A stretch of 29,198 nucleotides of DNA from Saccoglossus kowalevskii (lineage: Eukaryota; Hemichordata; Enteropneusta; Harrimaniidae), in contig NW_003156735.1 in assembly GCF_000003605.2 (NCBI RefSeq), positions 191,199-220,396 of the forward strand, written 5' to 3'. The notes beneath the pieces were generated by a model. The model worked only from the letters and a program-made list of their open reading frames with translations. It searched no databases and was not told where the DNA came from. Numbering within the stretch: the first letter of the stretch is position 1; each line of letters opens with the position of its first letter. Made by a program: the position numbers and the translations under genes. Below are positions 13,058 to 24,899 of the stretch, piece by piece.

Positions 13058-13657
13058 ATTTACATATATTAATGCTAACAATTATGTATGATGTTTATAT
13101 ATTTTGTCATTATTTTCAACTGGAGCGTAGAACTATGCACGACTCGACACATATTTAACTTGTCGAAATATTAAGTAAATAAAGATAATCATATTAAAAA
13201 GTTATCACATACATGATGAACACCAGATTTTCGAATTCAAATCTCAAGACTGCATTGTTTGCATGTAGTACAGCCAGCCAGTGGTCAAGAACCATCCAAC
13301 ACACTACAAAGTTAAAAATAAAAATGACCTGATTAATAGTTCCCAGAGTTTTCAACTTCCATGATAATTTATTATCTAATTATTTACAAGGCGTGGGTGG
13401 ATTTTTCATTCAATACGTCAATCTCACTATTGGTAGCGTGACTTCGGAAACAATGTAAATGTCCATAAAAGACAGTTCCATTAAATGGCGTTTCCGCTAT
13501 AGTAGCAGTGATCCATAAAAACGCTTAAACATAGATTATTAAGTAATTGAAGAGATCTGATTGTCCTTGGTTAACACAATGACGGTGTTCGCATTGTTAA
13601 CAGTTTCTGAACATGTCAAGTGCTCTTCTCTAGATATTGAATGTATTACGTCATTTG

Positions 13658-13699
13658 ATTCATTCATTCATTTATTTATTCATTCATTCATTCATTCAA
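13658..13699. repeat. (ATTC)n tetranucleotide microsatellite with ATTT interruptions
   Basis: ATTC units run on both sides of an internal ATTTATTTATT patch. This is a typical eukaryotic tetranucleotide repeat, likely variable in length. Confidence 0.9.
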
Positions 13700-13780
13700 T
13701 TATACAGTGGAAACAGTACAGCATGTCTACCATCTTACTGTAGTGCTTAACATGAGTCTTGAATGCATATAAAAAAGTAC

Positions 13781-13820
13781 ACTCATCCCGTACATGTACG
13801 AGTCACGTGAATGAATGAGT
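13781..13820. repeat. Nested palindromes with an M-box type E-box
   Basis: CGTACATGTACG at 13789-13800 is a perfect 12-bp palindrome. TCACGTGA at 13803-13810 is a perfect 8-bp palindrome. The whole is bracketed by ACTCAT (13781-13786) and ATGAGT (13815-13820), which are reverse complements. TCACGTGA is the preferred core of MITF/TFE/USF-type bHLH-ZIP factors. Function is not shown. Confidence 0.6.
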
Positions 13821-15768
13821 AAGGCAGTGCTGTCTCGCATCTACAATGCCGTTGATCCAGTGAGCTAGTGGTTTAGTATTCATAATTATCAGCATATCAT
13901 TGCACAAGGTAGCTCTGAAACGTGGGATCACGTGGTTAAAAACTACTATAAAATAATAAAGAATACCAATGCAGGGTTGTGCAGGCGCATCAACAACGTA
14001 CCGTCAATTGCAGGCACACATTACATACGATGTTGGCACCGAAGACATAGTATATGTGACTCTTGTATCTATTTATGTACTTCCAGCTAGCAAGCAGACC
14101 AACTCTATTTTACCGCAAAGACAAAATGACAAGTATATTTAGAATAAAAGGTAGTGTATTCTTAATGAATTCGAAATAACGAATAAAACATTCTTGGCAC
14201 GTTTGTAAGAGGAAGCCGAGATAACCTGCAAAGCAGGACAATTACATTCATGTGCAATGCTGCCAACTCCCAATTTATCGAGCATGTGACAAATCTAATA
14301 TTGATCTGCTCGAACGAGAGTGGTGTGCCGATGCCGATTACGTCCCCTGCGACACCTCTATTACAAAATAAATAAATCAAAATTGTCACCTAGTACTCAG
14401 AGGATGAGACGTTGATGCCCGGCCTGATTTTTTTATTTACTTACTGAATTCAAAATCAAATCAAAATAGTACCAGATCGATGTAGGACTATACACTTGAA
14501 AAAAAAAGAGTTTTCTAGTGTCCTTGAAGACACGTTGCGATGTTCCAGCTAGTGCATATCGTTCTTCGTTTGCTGACAATCTATCAATAATATTGAGCAA
14601 TGATGTTTTCCTAAAACGTAGCAATTGAATTCTACTGCGACGCAAAGATAAGTGGGATTTCGAATGTTGATGCCAGTAATTACAGTGAAATATGATTGTG
14701 TTTTCAACGAACATTGTCACCCCAACCTCAAAGTCAATTTACATACTGAAAACGAAGATAAATAGTTAAGGAGATGTGAGGTTATTTATTCTTGGGTCTT
14801 TGAACTCTCGGGTAGTTTTTGTTTGTTACAACAAATTAGATTTCGATCAGCTCTCTAGCAACGTCAGTAGAACAACACTAGCAATATCCCTGCCTGCAGT
14901 GCCGTGTACGTAGCGTTCATAAACCTAATGTCGTGTTTTTTTAAAATGTTGTGTTTCGAAAGCTAAAAATAAACCTAGATAGCAGCTTGCTAGCCGATAT
15001 ATATATTGATTTGGTTCTAACAAGGAATTAAAAAGTGTATTTTAAGCCAATTGTTTATTTTTAAATAGAACTTTAGCTTACTCATATCCAAAATGTTAAA
15101 ACGAGAGATGTAGCGGTATACGTCAGAATGTTTCGTTGACCTTGTTTGCCGCACGGGCGGTAGAAGTATAAAAAAAAAAACAATGAATGAAAATAAAACA
15201 GGATCGAAAGCTACAGTCATAAAATCGATTGTAACGTAGTAGCACATGCACCCCGAGAGAGCGGACAAATGGAATACTGACAATAGTTTATTATATGGCC
15301 AGGACGTGAGCATTGTTAAATAGCACTAGATTGAATCCATTCTATCAGCGCAATGCATAACCTACAATGAATATCACATAACAGGTAAGAACTGTCAAGT
15401 ATCCACAATAATCAATGTTTGTCTTTGGGGACTGCTTTCAAGCCCCAACGAAGGTAATCTAGTTTGGCAAAGATTTGTGGCTTCGAGCTTTGTGCGTTCT
15501 GTTCAGCACTGTGAAATGTGTAGTACGAATATATATCACAGTGCTACGTGGAAATGGGGTAACATGTGTTCTTCAATTCAATTTGTCCGTTAGCTTTAGA
15601 TAGAACACCGTCAAATGTAACACGTGTACTAAACGATTGAGACTTTTACAAATTACACAAAGCATATACTGTACGTAACGTGTTAATTAGAGTATGTGTG
15701 TAATTAAAAAAAAAAACTTGCTAATCAAAGAAATAAATTTAATGGCACATGATGGAGATTTATTTTTC

Positions 15769-16333
<565 letters not shown>

Positions 16334-16810
16334 GCTCATTGGAAACTATAAAAATATTGGGTATGTGTTTGTGGAATACCACCCGCCAACCAAGTTTGTC
16401 ATCTTTTGTGAAAAATATATTATCCGTCATATCTCATATATATACTAGAAATGTCTTTGTAATCTAGTGACGACGCGAAGATAAAAATCGTAGATGAATG
16501 TGAAGGCGTCATTATGTTAGCTTCGCAGATTGTCCATCGTCTGTTATTCACAGTATAATTTTAAATTTTCAACCACAAAAACATGTTTGTAATTCCTGGT
16601 AGATTAATTTGGTGATTGTATTGACACTGAGTTAATGGTTGACTTGTATTTCGTATTATAATTTCTTTACGATTTCAGTACCTATTTTAGCGACAAATTT
16701 TATATCACTCATTCACTTTTGATGAAAATAGTAACCGCGTATTTTTGAAATGTGTCATATTAGTTCACTGTGAAATGAAATACTCTTACATATCGAGCAG
16801 TTCTCGCAAA
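16334..16810. other. Non-coding AT-rich stretch
   Basis: Sequence between the GT repeat and the promoter-like cluster at 16811. I see no coding frame, repeat or recognisable motif. Confidence 0.5.
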
Positions 16811-16921
16811 CTCGCGCGAGACAATGACGTCATCCTATTCCTACACTATTTATAAATATAACTGATTTACCGAGACGCCCCTCACAATAAATGTGTGTCC
16901 TGATTATGACCGCAAATTAGG
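16811..16921 (+). promoter_or_regulatory. Candidate small promoter: CGCG palindrome, CRE, TATA-like box, then splice-donor-like site
   Basis: CTCGCGCGAG (16811-16820) is a perfect 10-bp palindrome. TGACGTCA (16825-16832) is the full consensus CRE bound by CREB/ATF factors. TTTATAAATA follows about 20 bp on, with TATAAATA near 16850-16858. A TATA box there would place initiation near 16880. AG|GTAAGC (16919-16924) is a good 5' splice-site match, giving a possible first exon of about 40 nt. Its only ATG frame (from 16891) stops after nine codons at the donor, so such an exon would be untranslated. The order and spacing are promoter-like, but transcription is not shown. Confidence 0.25.
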
Positions 16922-16924
16922 TAA

Positions 16925-17908
16925 GCTAACCTGGGCATCATTTGTAACGCGAATAATTGAAATCAAGCTATAATCGTTTGTTACCCCAGTTAACAGTTTA
17001 AAATGTAGCACAACACAAATATAATTTAGATATATAGGATAGAGTGACTCATGCAGCAAAAAAAAAACATACACATACACAAAATACAGGTTTCGTACTA
17101 ATCATTAGTGATTTTGTGATATAAATATATATTAAATGCAGGTTTTGACATTAGTATTATTAAGACTTTTTAAAAACTACATGTATACACATATTGAGAA
17201 ATTAAGTTGTTAAAACTGCGTAATGTGTGTACTATGTACTAGAGGCATGACGTTGATTTACCTCGAAGCGTTATGCGTTTCGTGCGTAATAATTTGGATA
17301 TACTCACTATTAATATATTTGTAGATGGTGAACTGTTTACCAAACATAATAAAACGAAGTTTGTCTCAGCATATACTCTTAGAACATAAATTTATAATTG
17401 TATCAGACTGAGCTTTAATAGAAATACATACACGATTCAGTAGATGCGTTTGTCTTAGATGAATATGCAGATATAGATTTTTTTATCAGGTAAACCACAT
17501 TTTAGATCATTCTCGCAAAGCTGTGCAATGCATAACTATAGTACCAATGATTCAATATGTGTTGTTAGACTTCTTTGGGGGAAAAAAACACATCCTACAA
17601 TGATCAGAACAGCTTTCACAGTTTATCGTGAAACATTGAAAGAAGATGTCCCTGTATATAATGTATTTACTCATTAATGAAATTATCATAATCATCAAAT
17701 AGTGTTTTCTAGCATTAACATATATCTGCTTATCAGTATTGTGCCCAGAAAAACTACCCGGTAATAGTAGCAATTCCTCATGGTCGTTCCCCCATTACAA
17801 ATGGGATATTGTGTTAATCTATGTGTGTATGTGAAATATGTGCGATTTAAAATAATTCTACTATTAAGTACAATGATTATGCAGGAGGAACTATTCAAGC
17901 TACCGTGT
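16925..17908. other. Non-coding AT-rich stretch
   Basis: No gene recognised. A run of 10 A lies at 17058-17067. Two overlapping short minus-strand frames (17552-17898) have no recognisable domain and are stop-prone AT-rich sequence. It abuts the left end of the transposon. Confidence 0.5.
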
Positions 17909-18288
17909 TTAAGGATGCGGTAGAGTTATTTTCGTGAATTTTGCTTTTTTTGTTATTACTTTTGAAAAAGTTATTGGGCTCATAATTGTATCAAAATTAA
18001 AACTGAAACACATCTAGAATACCTTTTTTTTAAAAAAATAAGAAAAACTACTTGCATAACGGATACTGTACACTTTGTTTTTGAGATAAAAGTCTGGACG
18101 CAAACAATAACATTGACTTATTGCGTAATTTGCATAATCCTTTCACGACGGAAACAGTGCACCCCGATGACGACGCGGTCATATCAACTTCGGCTCCTGA
18201 TTATTGATCAACCACAAAAAAGAGGCCCCAAGGAAAAACTCAAAATGCAGTTCAGAGGAAGCAATACTTTACCTATAACAGAAACGCA

Positions 18289-18568
18289 TTGCCGACAGTA
18301 CAATGGGGTTCACACTTCAAGTTTGAGTATTCAAACCAAGAGGGTAAAATTTCGTCAGCAAAACATGATCAATTTCCATCTTCCAAAAAGTCGGGCAAAC
18401 AATTTAATATCAACCGAAAATCTGTATTGGTCGGACGAGCAGTTGGGAGAGGTCGGCGAAGTTTGCAAAACTAGTGTCTTATGTGGGATTACCGCCGGGC
18501 CACCCATCGACAAAGGTCCGTACAAGAACGCCGTTTCCGAAGTTGCGGTGGAAATCGGATGTTGTTGA
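18289..18568 (+). pseudogene. Transposase relic, Mutator-like transposase domain type, frameshifted and truncated
   Basis: Two plus-strand frames together carry one recognisable domain fragment. The first frame (18406-18471) reads INRKSVLVGRAVGRGRRSLQ, the pattern N-R-x-V-x-x-x-R-x-x-G-x-G-x-x-x-L that precedes an F-C-G-x-M-N-x-P-x-P motif in this family. The second frame resumes at 18479 with LCGITAGPPIDKGPYKNAV, matching that F-C-G...P-P motif. Between them is an in-frame TAG (18472-18474) and 7 surplus nucleotides (18472-18478), so a small insertion explains the break. The second frame stops at 18568 without the downstream catalytic portion, and no other part of the protein is visible. Such proteins are widespread in invertebrate genomes as multi-copy transposases. 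A 151-codon open frame (18113-18568, non-ATG start) overlaps it, but only its C-terminal part is in the family frame. Family assignment rests on motif memory, not a search. Confidence 0.6.
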
Positions 18569-19436
18569 GTTAACTAGCACTAGGGGTTGGCGTTTAGGCA
18601 TTTCGACCTCCTTCTCCGGTTACTAGGCAAGCGTTTGTTTTACAGACCACGCTTCGCATGTAAACATGATTTGAATATATAATGAGATGACGTCATTTAT
18701 CTCTCTAACTGTTCAACGTTATGCGGGGCCGCCATGTACTGAAACAACTTCGCTTCTTTTTGGAGAACGAATACGGGCCCAAAAATTTATAGTTTTGGAT
18801 TTTAATACTGCAAGGCTATTAAGTGACTCCATGTTATGTGTTTTGTTGTAAAAATCAGTCCATCTAATGCTTTAAATATCCAAAATTAGCGCAACGTGAC
18901 AAATGTTTTGTTTTTTGGCGTTTTCAAACAGAAGAAATCTGATTCCATAGAGGTCATTCAAGTGAGTTGTGCGTCGTCAGAAATTGACCTACTTTCATGA
19001 AATTCACACACATTGATAACGTATTGGCACAGAATAAGCATTTTTGAAGCATTTTTTGATAACTCCTCGCAATAAAAAATAAAACGCTTTTAAATTCCTT
19101 GTCTATGGGTGAAATAACAGGAAAAATGTAAATTGATGTCATTGTAAACAAATATGCAATCTATGTTCTAACACTCTCGAGGCATAGACGGGGCTGATGC
19201 TGCCTTGATTTTTCAGCTTTCATTTTTTTACAAAACCCCTACGGTTTTCATACAAAACTCATTTTTATTCAAAATAACACCTCTATGTTTACTTAGTAAT
19301 CACGTGACTAATTCGTGGTACATGTCGCAGATCATTTTTTCAAAAAGCCAGGAACAAGGGCTTCAAGAAAATATATAATTTGCTATGCTTCAAAACACTT
19401 TTCCTCATGAAAACAGTTTTTACTTTTTAGAGCATG
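18569..19436. other. Non-coding interior of the transposon
   Basis: No coding frame of note. It holds a consensus CRE, TGACGTCA (18688-18695), a minus-strand YY1-like TACATGGCGGC (18728-18738) overlapping an ATG that opens only a 12-codon frame, and TCACGTGA (19300-19307). It is rich in short A and T runs. It probably represents the untranslated part of the element, or sequence left after internal deletion. Confidence 0.5.
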
Positions 19437-21501
19437 ATAACTTTACCGCATCCTTCAAATAAAATATACGAAATTCCGCATATATCTACGTAGGAATTTT
19501 GATGAAATTCGTTGTCATATGTTCTTTTACAGTCAACTGTTGGAACTACTTGAATTGTAATTGCTTAGCGACATCCAAGATTGTGTTTCCGTGAACTAAT
19601 ATAATTACTCATTTCCTTTTCAACCAGACGATCAGTCTCTTCTATAGTCCCCCCTTCTCTCTTTGCAACGAAGCACAGTGAACACGGTCTTTCCTTCCTT
19701 TTACATTGGAGTGTGTACGAGGAAAGTGTGGATGTTAGTTTTCAATAAGCATCCGATACAATCTTATGTGTAGTATTTGTACGATTTTGAGTGCCTGTTC
19801 AGTTGTACCTGCGCGATCGTACATTTTTTAACGTGTTCGCCTCGCACCAGAGAGATTCTTGAGCCGACTATTCGGCCATCAGTATAAATCAGTACAGTCT
19901 GCGTCTTTTACCAAACACGGGGTTTATGTATAGGAGATCGGTTTGCACTTGCAATTAGCTCATAAGTCAAAATATACAGCAGTGAGTTCGATATCTGAAA
20001 ATGTCGCCTCGAATAACATAAAATAATGAAGACAGGAAGGTGAGATTCGCTATAGCGGTCTTCAGGTTATGTATAAGTTTGGAATGTTTCCTGTACACAA
20101 GTCATATGTTGTCAGTTTTCACCGAGGGTTGCAATATGCGTAACGCCAACAGTCTGTGATTACGGATCACAAGATCACGAATGATATAACCATATGAAAA
20201 AGCTGTATTTTGCAAGACTTTCAATCATATAACGTAACTTGTAACGTCTTTGTAATCAATGATCTATTTTTCTACAGTTTTTTTTTCGTATTTTACAGTG
20301 ACACACGATGCGATAAAACAGTTTGCACTGTCATCACTTCAAGACAAAACGTTAATGATTGGAGTATTTCTTTGATTCCCGTAAGGATGAATATGGTATA
20401 TAACCGCTTGTGTGTGTTTACTTTCATTGGTGACATGATATCGATGGCAATTACGAAAATTAGCAAACATCGAAACATAAGTAAAATTGGGGTCACGTAG
20501 TCAATAAACGCCATCTCAAAGAATTAGCATTGCTTAAACAACGAGATTGGTTTCGTGGCTTCTATTGACATCACGCAGATGATGCGCGGTGCGGAGTAAA
20601 GTTAATTCTAACTGATGAAACATGTTAGGGGAATTGTTCTCAGTATTTTAATAACGTAATTCTCCACCCTTTGAACTGCAATGTGCAGCGTAACCCTCCA
20701 TCAACCCCCACGCTGGAGACGATTGCACCCACTTGTACACAGAATGAGTGTTTTCTCAAATTTGTTATCCATGCAGGCGTTAGTTTTATGAGATTAATCG
20801 CCCTCATCCATCAAGTTATTTGGATAACGTTACAAAAACGACATTACGATAATGATTAAATTGGCTTGGTTTGATTTATTTCTGTTTCCAGTTGGTGTTA
20901 ATTATTTCATGGCATATTTAAGAGCTATTGTTTAATAATTTATCTTGCGTTGAAATCCCGATTCGTACGTCGCGTTGAGAATATAGCCGGCTGTCAGACG
21001 CTTCTTTGTTAGTGTGCCGTTCCGAGTTCTACAAGAAACGGGTTCCTGCTATTATATTGAACTCTGTGCAAACTATTCTTAGGTCTTAAGGGTATATCAC
21101 GGACCGCTGTACACGATACAAACTATGACGTAGCAATGACATCACGGAGATGAGTTTCCACATCCGCCACACCTGTCCCAATACGGAATTGTGACGTGCT
21201 ATCATCAACATCAAGTCAAGCCCTACACTATGTCACTGTCACATGATTTCAACATTAAGTTCCATCGCTATATGCACCCACGTCCAAGTACAAGAAACCG
21301 CTGAACATACTAGTACTTAACTTATTTTCCCAATTCTCGACACGCGAATTGGTGATGCCAAAGACACCTAAAACACGTTCAAGACACATGTGTGTTTTTT
21401 TCAGTCATATAATACTATTTAATTATACTGTATTATACGTCAACCCATCTAAAGTACATTAAACTTTAATCGCACTTAGACGCCGAGAACTTGCCACGAG
21501 A

Positions 21502-21511
21502 GTCACGTGAC
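21502..21511. promoter_or_regulatory. Perfect GTCACGTGAC palindrome (CLEAR / bHLH-ZIP type site)
   Basis: AGTCACGTGACT (21501-21512) is a perfect 12-bp palindrome whose core GTCACGTGAC is the CLEAR element bound by TFEB/MITF-family factors in animals. No nearby gene is recognised, so the target, if any, is unknown. Confidence 0.3.
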
Positions 21512-21882
21512 TTTTTTGACCCCGAAATACTGTTCCATTCTTGAATTTCGCTACGTCAATTGTACTTATCACCATGGTAACTATGATATTTGGCGTGTAA
21601 AGAATATTATTGTATTATTTTCTATTGATATCGTCGTACTTAATCGTCATTGCGCAAAAAAAATATGTAGATATCATTAATACCAGGACACGTTAAATGT
21701 ATTCTGTATTTTAAAATATAATCATTTTTCATTTAGTGCAATCCTTCACAGATTACAGTTTATCTCAATAGCCATTATAATATCAAATCTCATAATGCAT
21801 TTCTACTTGTCAATGAGTGGAGAAATCAAGTCCTTGAGTGTATTGTTAATTGTAGTACACATGCATTACACAGTCCAATGGC

Positions 21883-21900
21883 GTTCGCTGTTGAGCGAAC
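21883..21900. repeat. Perfect 7-bp hairpin with a 4-nt loop
   Basis: GTTCGCT (21883-21889), loop GTTG, then AGCGAAC (21894-21900). It is a compact GC-containing stem inside AT-rich DNA. No T-run follows it directly, and a bacterial-type terminator role would not apply here. Confidence 0.6.
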
Positions 21901-23728
21901 CGAATTGTGAGAGATATACAAGTACATGTATCGTTATAATCGCACGACTGAAGAGGAAAAGCTTCAGTGAAGACATGCCTAAATATACTCGTTGTGAATC
22001 GTTGCTGATTGTTTTTTATTTGACAGGTGAAGAGACTGACTGTGTTTTGGATTGAGTTGATGTAACATGCTTATCACGTGCGTGGGTGTGCGCATTGCTA
22101 TTTCCTTTGTTGTGAAACACGAATACACCCATAGCAAATATATCAGTGAACAAATTCAACTTTGTATTCAAATTTTCATTCCCAGATATACATGAACACA
22201 GACAAATGGCTGACCAACATTATTACAAAACTGCAAATAACAGGCAACATGCCAGACCGCGCCCTGCAGCAACAGTTTTCCTAATTTGAAACCATTAACA
22301 CTTTTACGATATTGTACGTGTCTCAGTGCATGGCATACCAAATACGATGAAAATCATATTAGAACGGTCATATTGTTTATGCGTGCGAGCAATGCGTTTT
22401 ATATGGTGTGTACTCCATCACACGAATAACAGCAAACCTTAATTTCACACTAAGCCAGACGTACTGGGTCTTAGTGTAACCGATCAGGATTTACTTTGAA
22501 AATACTGGACCTACACAAGAAAAAACATGGGAGGGATGTTATTAGTTGGCATTTAGAACCAATATAATCCACGACAAAAAATACATGAAAAGGTTAAGAA
22601 ATTGAAATTCAATTGTCACTGTGGATGTCTAAGTTTTTATTTTCAATACAAACGAAACACGAGGAATTAAATTCAAGGTGCACGTTATCAGTCTACAATC
22701 GATGAAAACAACAGTGGTGTCAGGTGTTTCTTTACAGGGGAACCCTTCAAGCCCACGGATTGCACCAAAGAATCATAGGACACTAGTGTTTATGTTATTT
22801 ACAAAGTTAATCTATCTTTTATTATCCATTGTAATTTCAATCCAGAAAGTAAATTTGTTGTGAGATTAGGCTTAACTGAAAGTGCTCTTTTAACTGAGTC
22901 ATAATAAAATAATTCCATTGTTATAAATTAGAAAAGTGACATCGATACTTACACTGAGATAATTTTTCAACGAGCCCATTACTTTCGTAACAACTTTTTG
23001 AATTTTACAGAGAGTTATTCTAAATATTATTAATATTAATATATATTATTGTTCATGACCATGCTTGTACATATTCTGTGGCCAAAGCGTTATATGCTAC
23101 GCACCTTGAAGTGCGCCAATTGAAATACCAGTCGGCTTTTGAGCGAAAAACAACCAAAATAGACGATGTCACTTAACACCTAATAATGAATGTTTTACTG
23201 CCATATTTGAATTCAGAATCGCCTCTCCACTCGACTCTCATCACGCGCCAGGAAGGTGTTACCCCATATACCTCGACTATTCAGGTACCATCATACAAAA
23301 TCGATAAGCTAATTCATATTCCATGGTAATGAAAACAAGCCACTGACAAACAAACACCAATATTCAGTCAAATCAGTGATTTATCGATATAAAGCAAGAC
23401 GTTATTATGCATGTATGTATGTATAAAAGAACATATGGCAAAGAAACAAAACATTAACAGAATCGTGAGACTGGATCAGACATTGTGCAATCTGAAAATA
23501 GTACAGAGGGCTCGGGTGAGCTTACTATCTTTATTGTATCAAACTTTTCGTTTAATTTATATTTTAAATTATATTTAATGAATTCATATGATACATCCCG
23601 GAATTATCTAATTACAGAATTGTATCGGGCAATAGTGAAAAACAATATTGAATAATATTATTCTTCGTGTTTTTGTTTTTGTTTTTTGTTTGAATATAAC
23701 ATTCATTTATGGCTAAATCTTTTTTATA

Positions 23729-23743
23729 ATCATCATCATCATC
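23729..23743. repeat. (ATC)n trinucleotide microsatellite
   Basis: Five consecutive ATC units. Confidence 0.8.
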
Positions 23744-24899
23744 AAACTATTTGAAAAAATATACATTACGATTTGATATTTTTTATTTTACAAACTAAAT
23801 TAAAATTGCAGACGCTCCTTTGTTAATTGAAAAGCTGTCGGTTATAATATATTCAGTTGTTTGTAAATGTCAAGTTTATTATAGAAAGAACGTTTACCAC
23901 ATCTGCAGGCCGACAACAAAATAATATATACATTTTATATTCAAGTACCAATAAATCAAAATGACGATACCTTTTTATTCACCACCATTGTTTACTACGC
24001 TTTGAACATGGACAAACAAACAACAATGCGAGGAACCGCTAAAAATACCAGGTGATATCAATTACTTATTTTGAAAACATGTACTTTGTGAGTCGATGCA
24101 TTCAAATTCATTTTTCAGCATCGCGAAATGTACATTATGAAAATATCCAATGTAATTGTATTGCATTGTAGCGAGATATATACATGACGAAAACTGTTAA
24201 CTCCGAAATGATATTTCATAATGTTTATTTAACAAGCAACAAATGAAAACGTTCGTTGCCATCGCAGGCAGTGTTCCATGAACACACGAAAATTGCCCGC
24301 AGTATTATTGAACATTTAAGGTTTCCCGATGCATCAAAAATATTATTATCAAATGTCAAGGACTTGGGTTTAAATGTTTTCCCTCCATTAGTCTTCACCA
24401 CGTCAGGCATAAAAATAGGCGCTTCAATTTAGTTACATGTAATACTCATTTAAATTTCTTCCGCTCAGTGAGCTACGCGAGTAAAAACCTTTGCCTAGCA
24501 ACCTGAGATTATTGTGTATATGTTTATACAGCTTTGATAATATTGTGACTTTTTCAACGAAGTTTGATGATAAATTATTCTTTGCGTTTGCGAAAAGAAT
24601 CGTTCATGTTTCTAATCTCGTTTTAATTTCATTGTCACCTCTGCTATACAATAGTATATATGGTACAACAATATATAAATAAAATGTACGGACATTTCGT
24701 TTAACCGTGATAGCTGTAACCTGATTTGGTTTGATTCGAAGTTGTTTATTTTGAAAATCGATTAGCTAAGCAATGAGTCTGATATTTATTCAATTTACTG
24801 TGAACAAACACAGTGTACTATCGAGTCAATACTCAAGACGACAACTAACGTAGCTTTTATTAAGGCTTTGTTTATCATTAACTTACACACGTTAGAAAA

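Larger units (their letters stand above)
11511..15768. other. Non-coding stretch with simple repeats and short palindromes
   Basis: No gene recognised. 11820-12040 is somewhat more GC-rich than its surroundings and has a 25-codon ATG frame at 11859-11936, too short to judge. Listed separately are the hairpin at 13026-13058, the (ATTC)n tract and the palindrome cluster at 13781-13820. The minus-strand frames at 14162-14389, 14433-14720 and 15017-15313 show no recognisable domain. Short A runs occur at 12125-12134 and 15170-15180. Confidence 0.55.
17909..19457 (+). mobile_element. Degenerate DNA transposon with TIRs and TTAA-type target (Kolobok- or piggyBac-like)
   Basis: The left end reads TTAA (17909-17912) then GGATGCGGTAGAGTTAT (17913-17929). 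The right end reads ATAACTTTACCGCATCC (19437-19453), its reverse complement with one mismatch, followed by TTCA (19454-19457), one base from TTAA. This gives an element of about 1.54 kb with 17-bp terminal inverted repeats and a TTAA target, mutated on one side. No 8- or 9-bp flanking duplication is visible, which argues against hAT and classical Mutator elements. Inside lies a broken transposase fragment (separate entry) on the plus strand; the remaining roughly 0.9 kb to the right end is non-coding. The interior is more GC-rich than the flanks around 18130-18620. TTAA targets are used by piggyBac and Kolobok elements. The terminal bases do not show the CCC start usual for piggyBac, so Kolobok seems the better guess. 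The element is dead: the coding part is short and frameshifted. Confidence 0.75.
19458..24899. other. Non-coding stretch, no gene recognised
   Basis: Frames at 20210-20500, 20293-20514, 20671-20859, 21795-22055, 22678-22863, 24225-24410 and 24491-24682 are short, mutually unrelated and match no family I know. 20940-21360 is less AT-rich and has several TGACGT and TGACATCA half-CRE strings (near 21125-21140) without an accompanying coding frame. Small simple repeats are (ATGT)n at 23411-23424, a T5-6-G repeat near 23669-23690 and (ATC)n at 23729-23743. Confidence 0.55.

Noticed and set aside
13857-13945. tRNA-like or SINE-like stretch with an A-box-like GCTAGTGGTTTAGTATTC
   Set aside because: The D-arm-like string is suggestive, but there is no B box (GGTTCGANNCC), no paired acceptor or T stem, and no tail or target-site duplication.
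17901-19465. Classical Mutator or hAT target-site duplication at the transposon ends
   Set aside because: The 8-9 bp outside the inverted repeats do not match each other; only the TTAA/TTCA pair fits.
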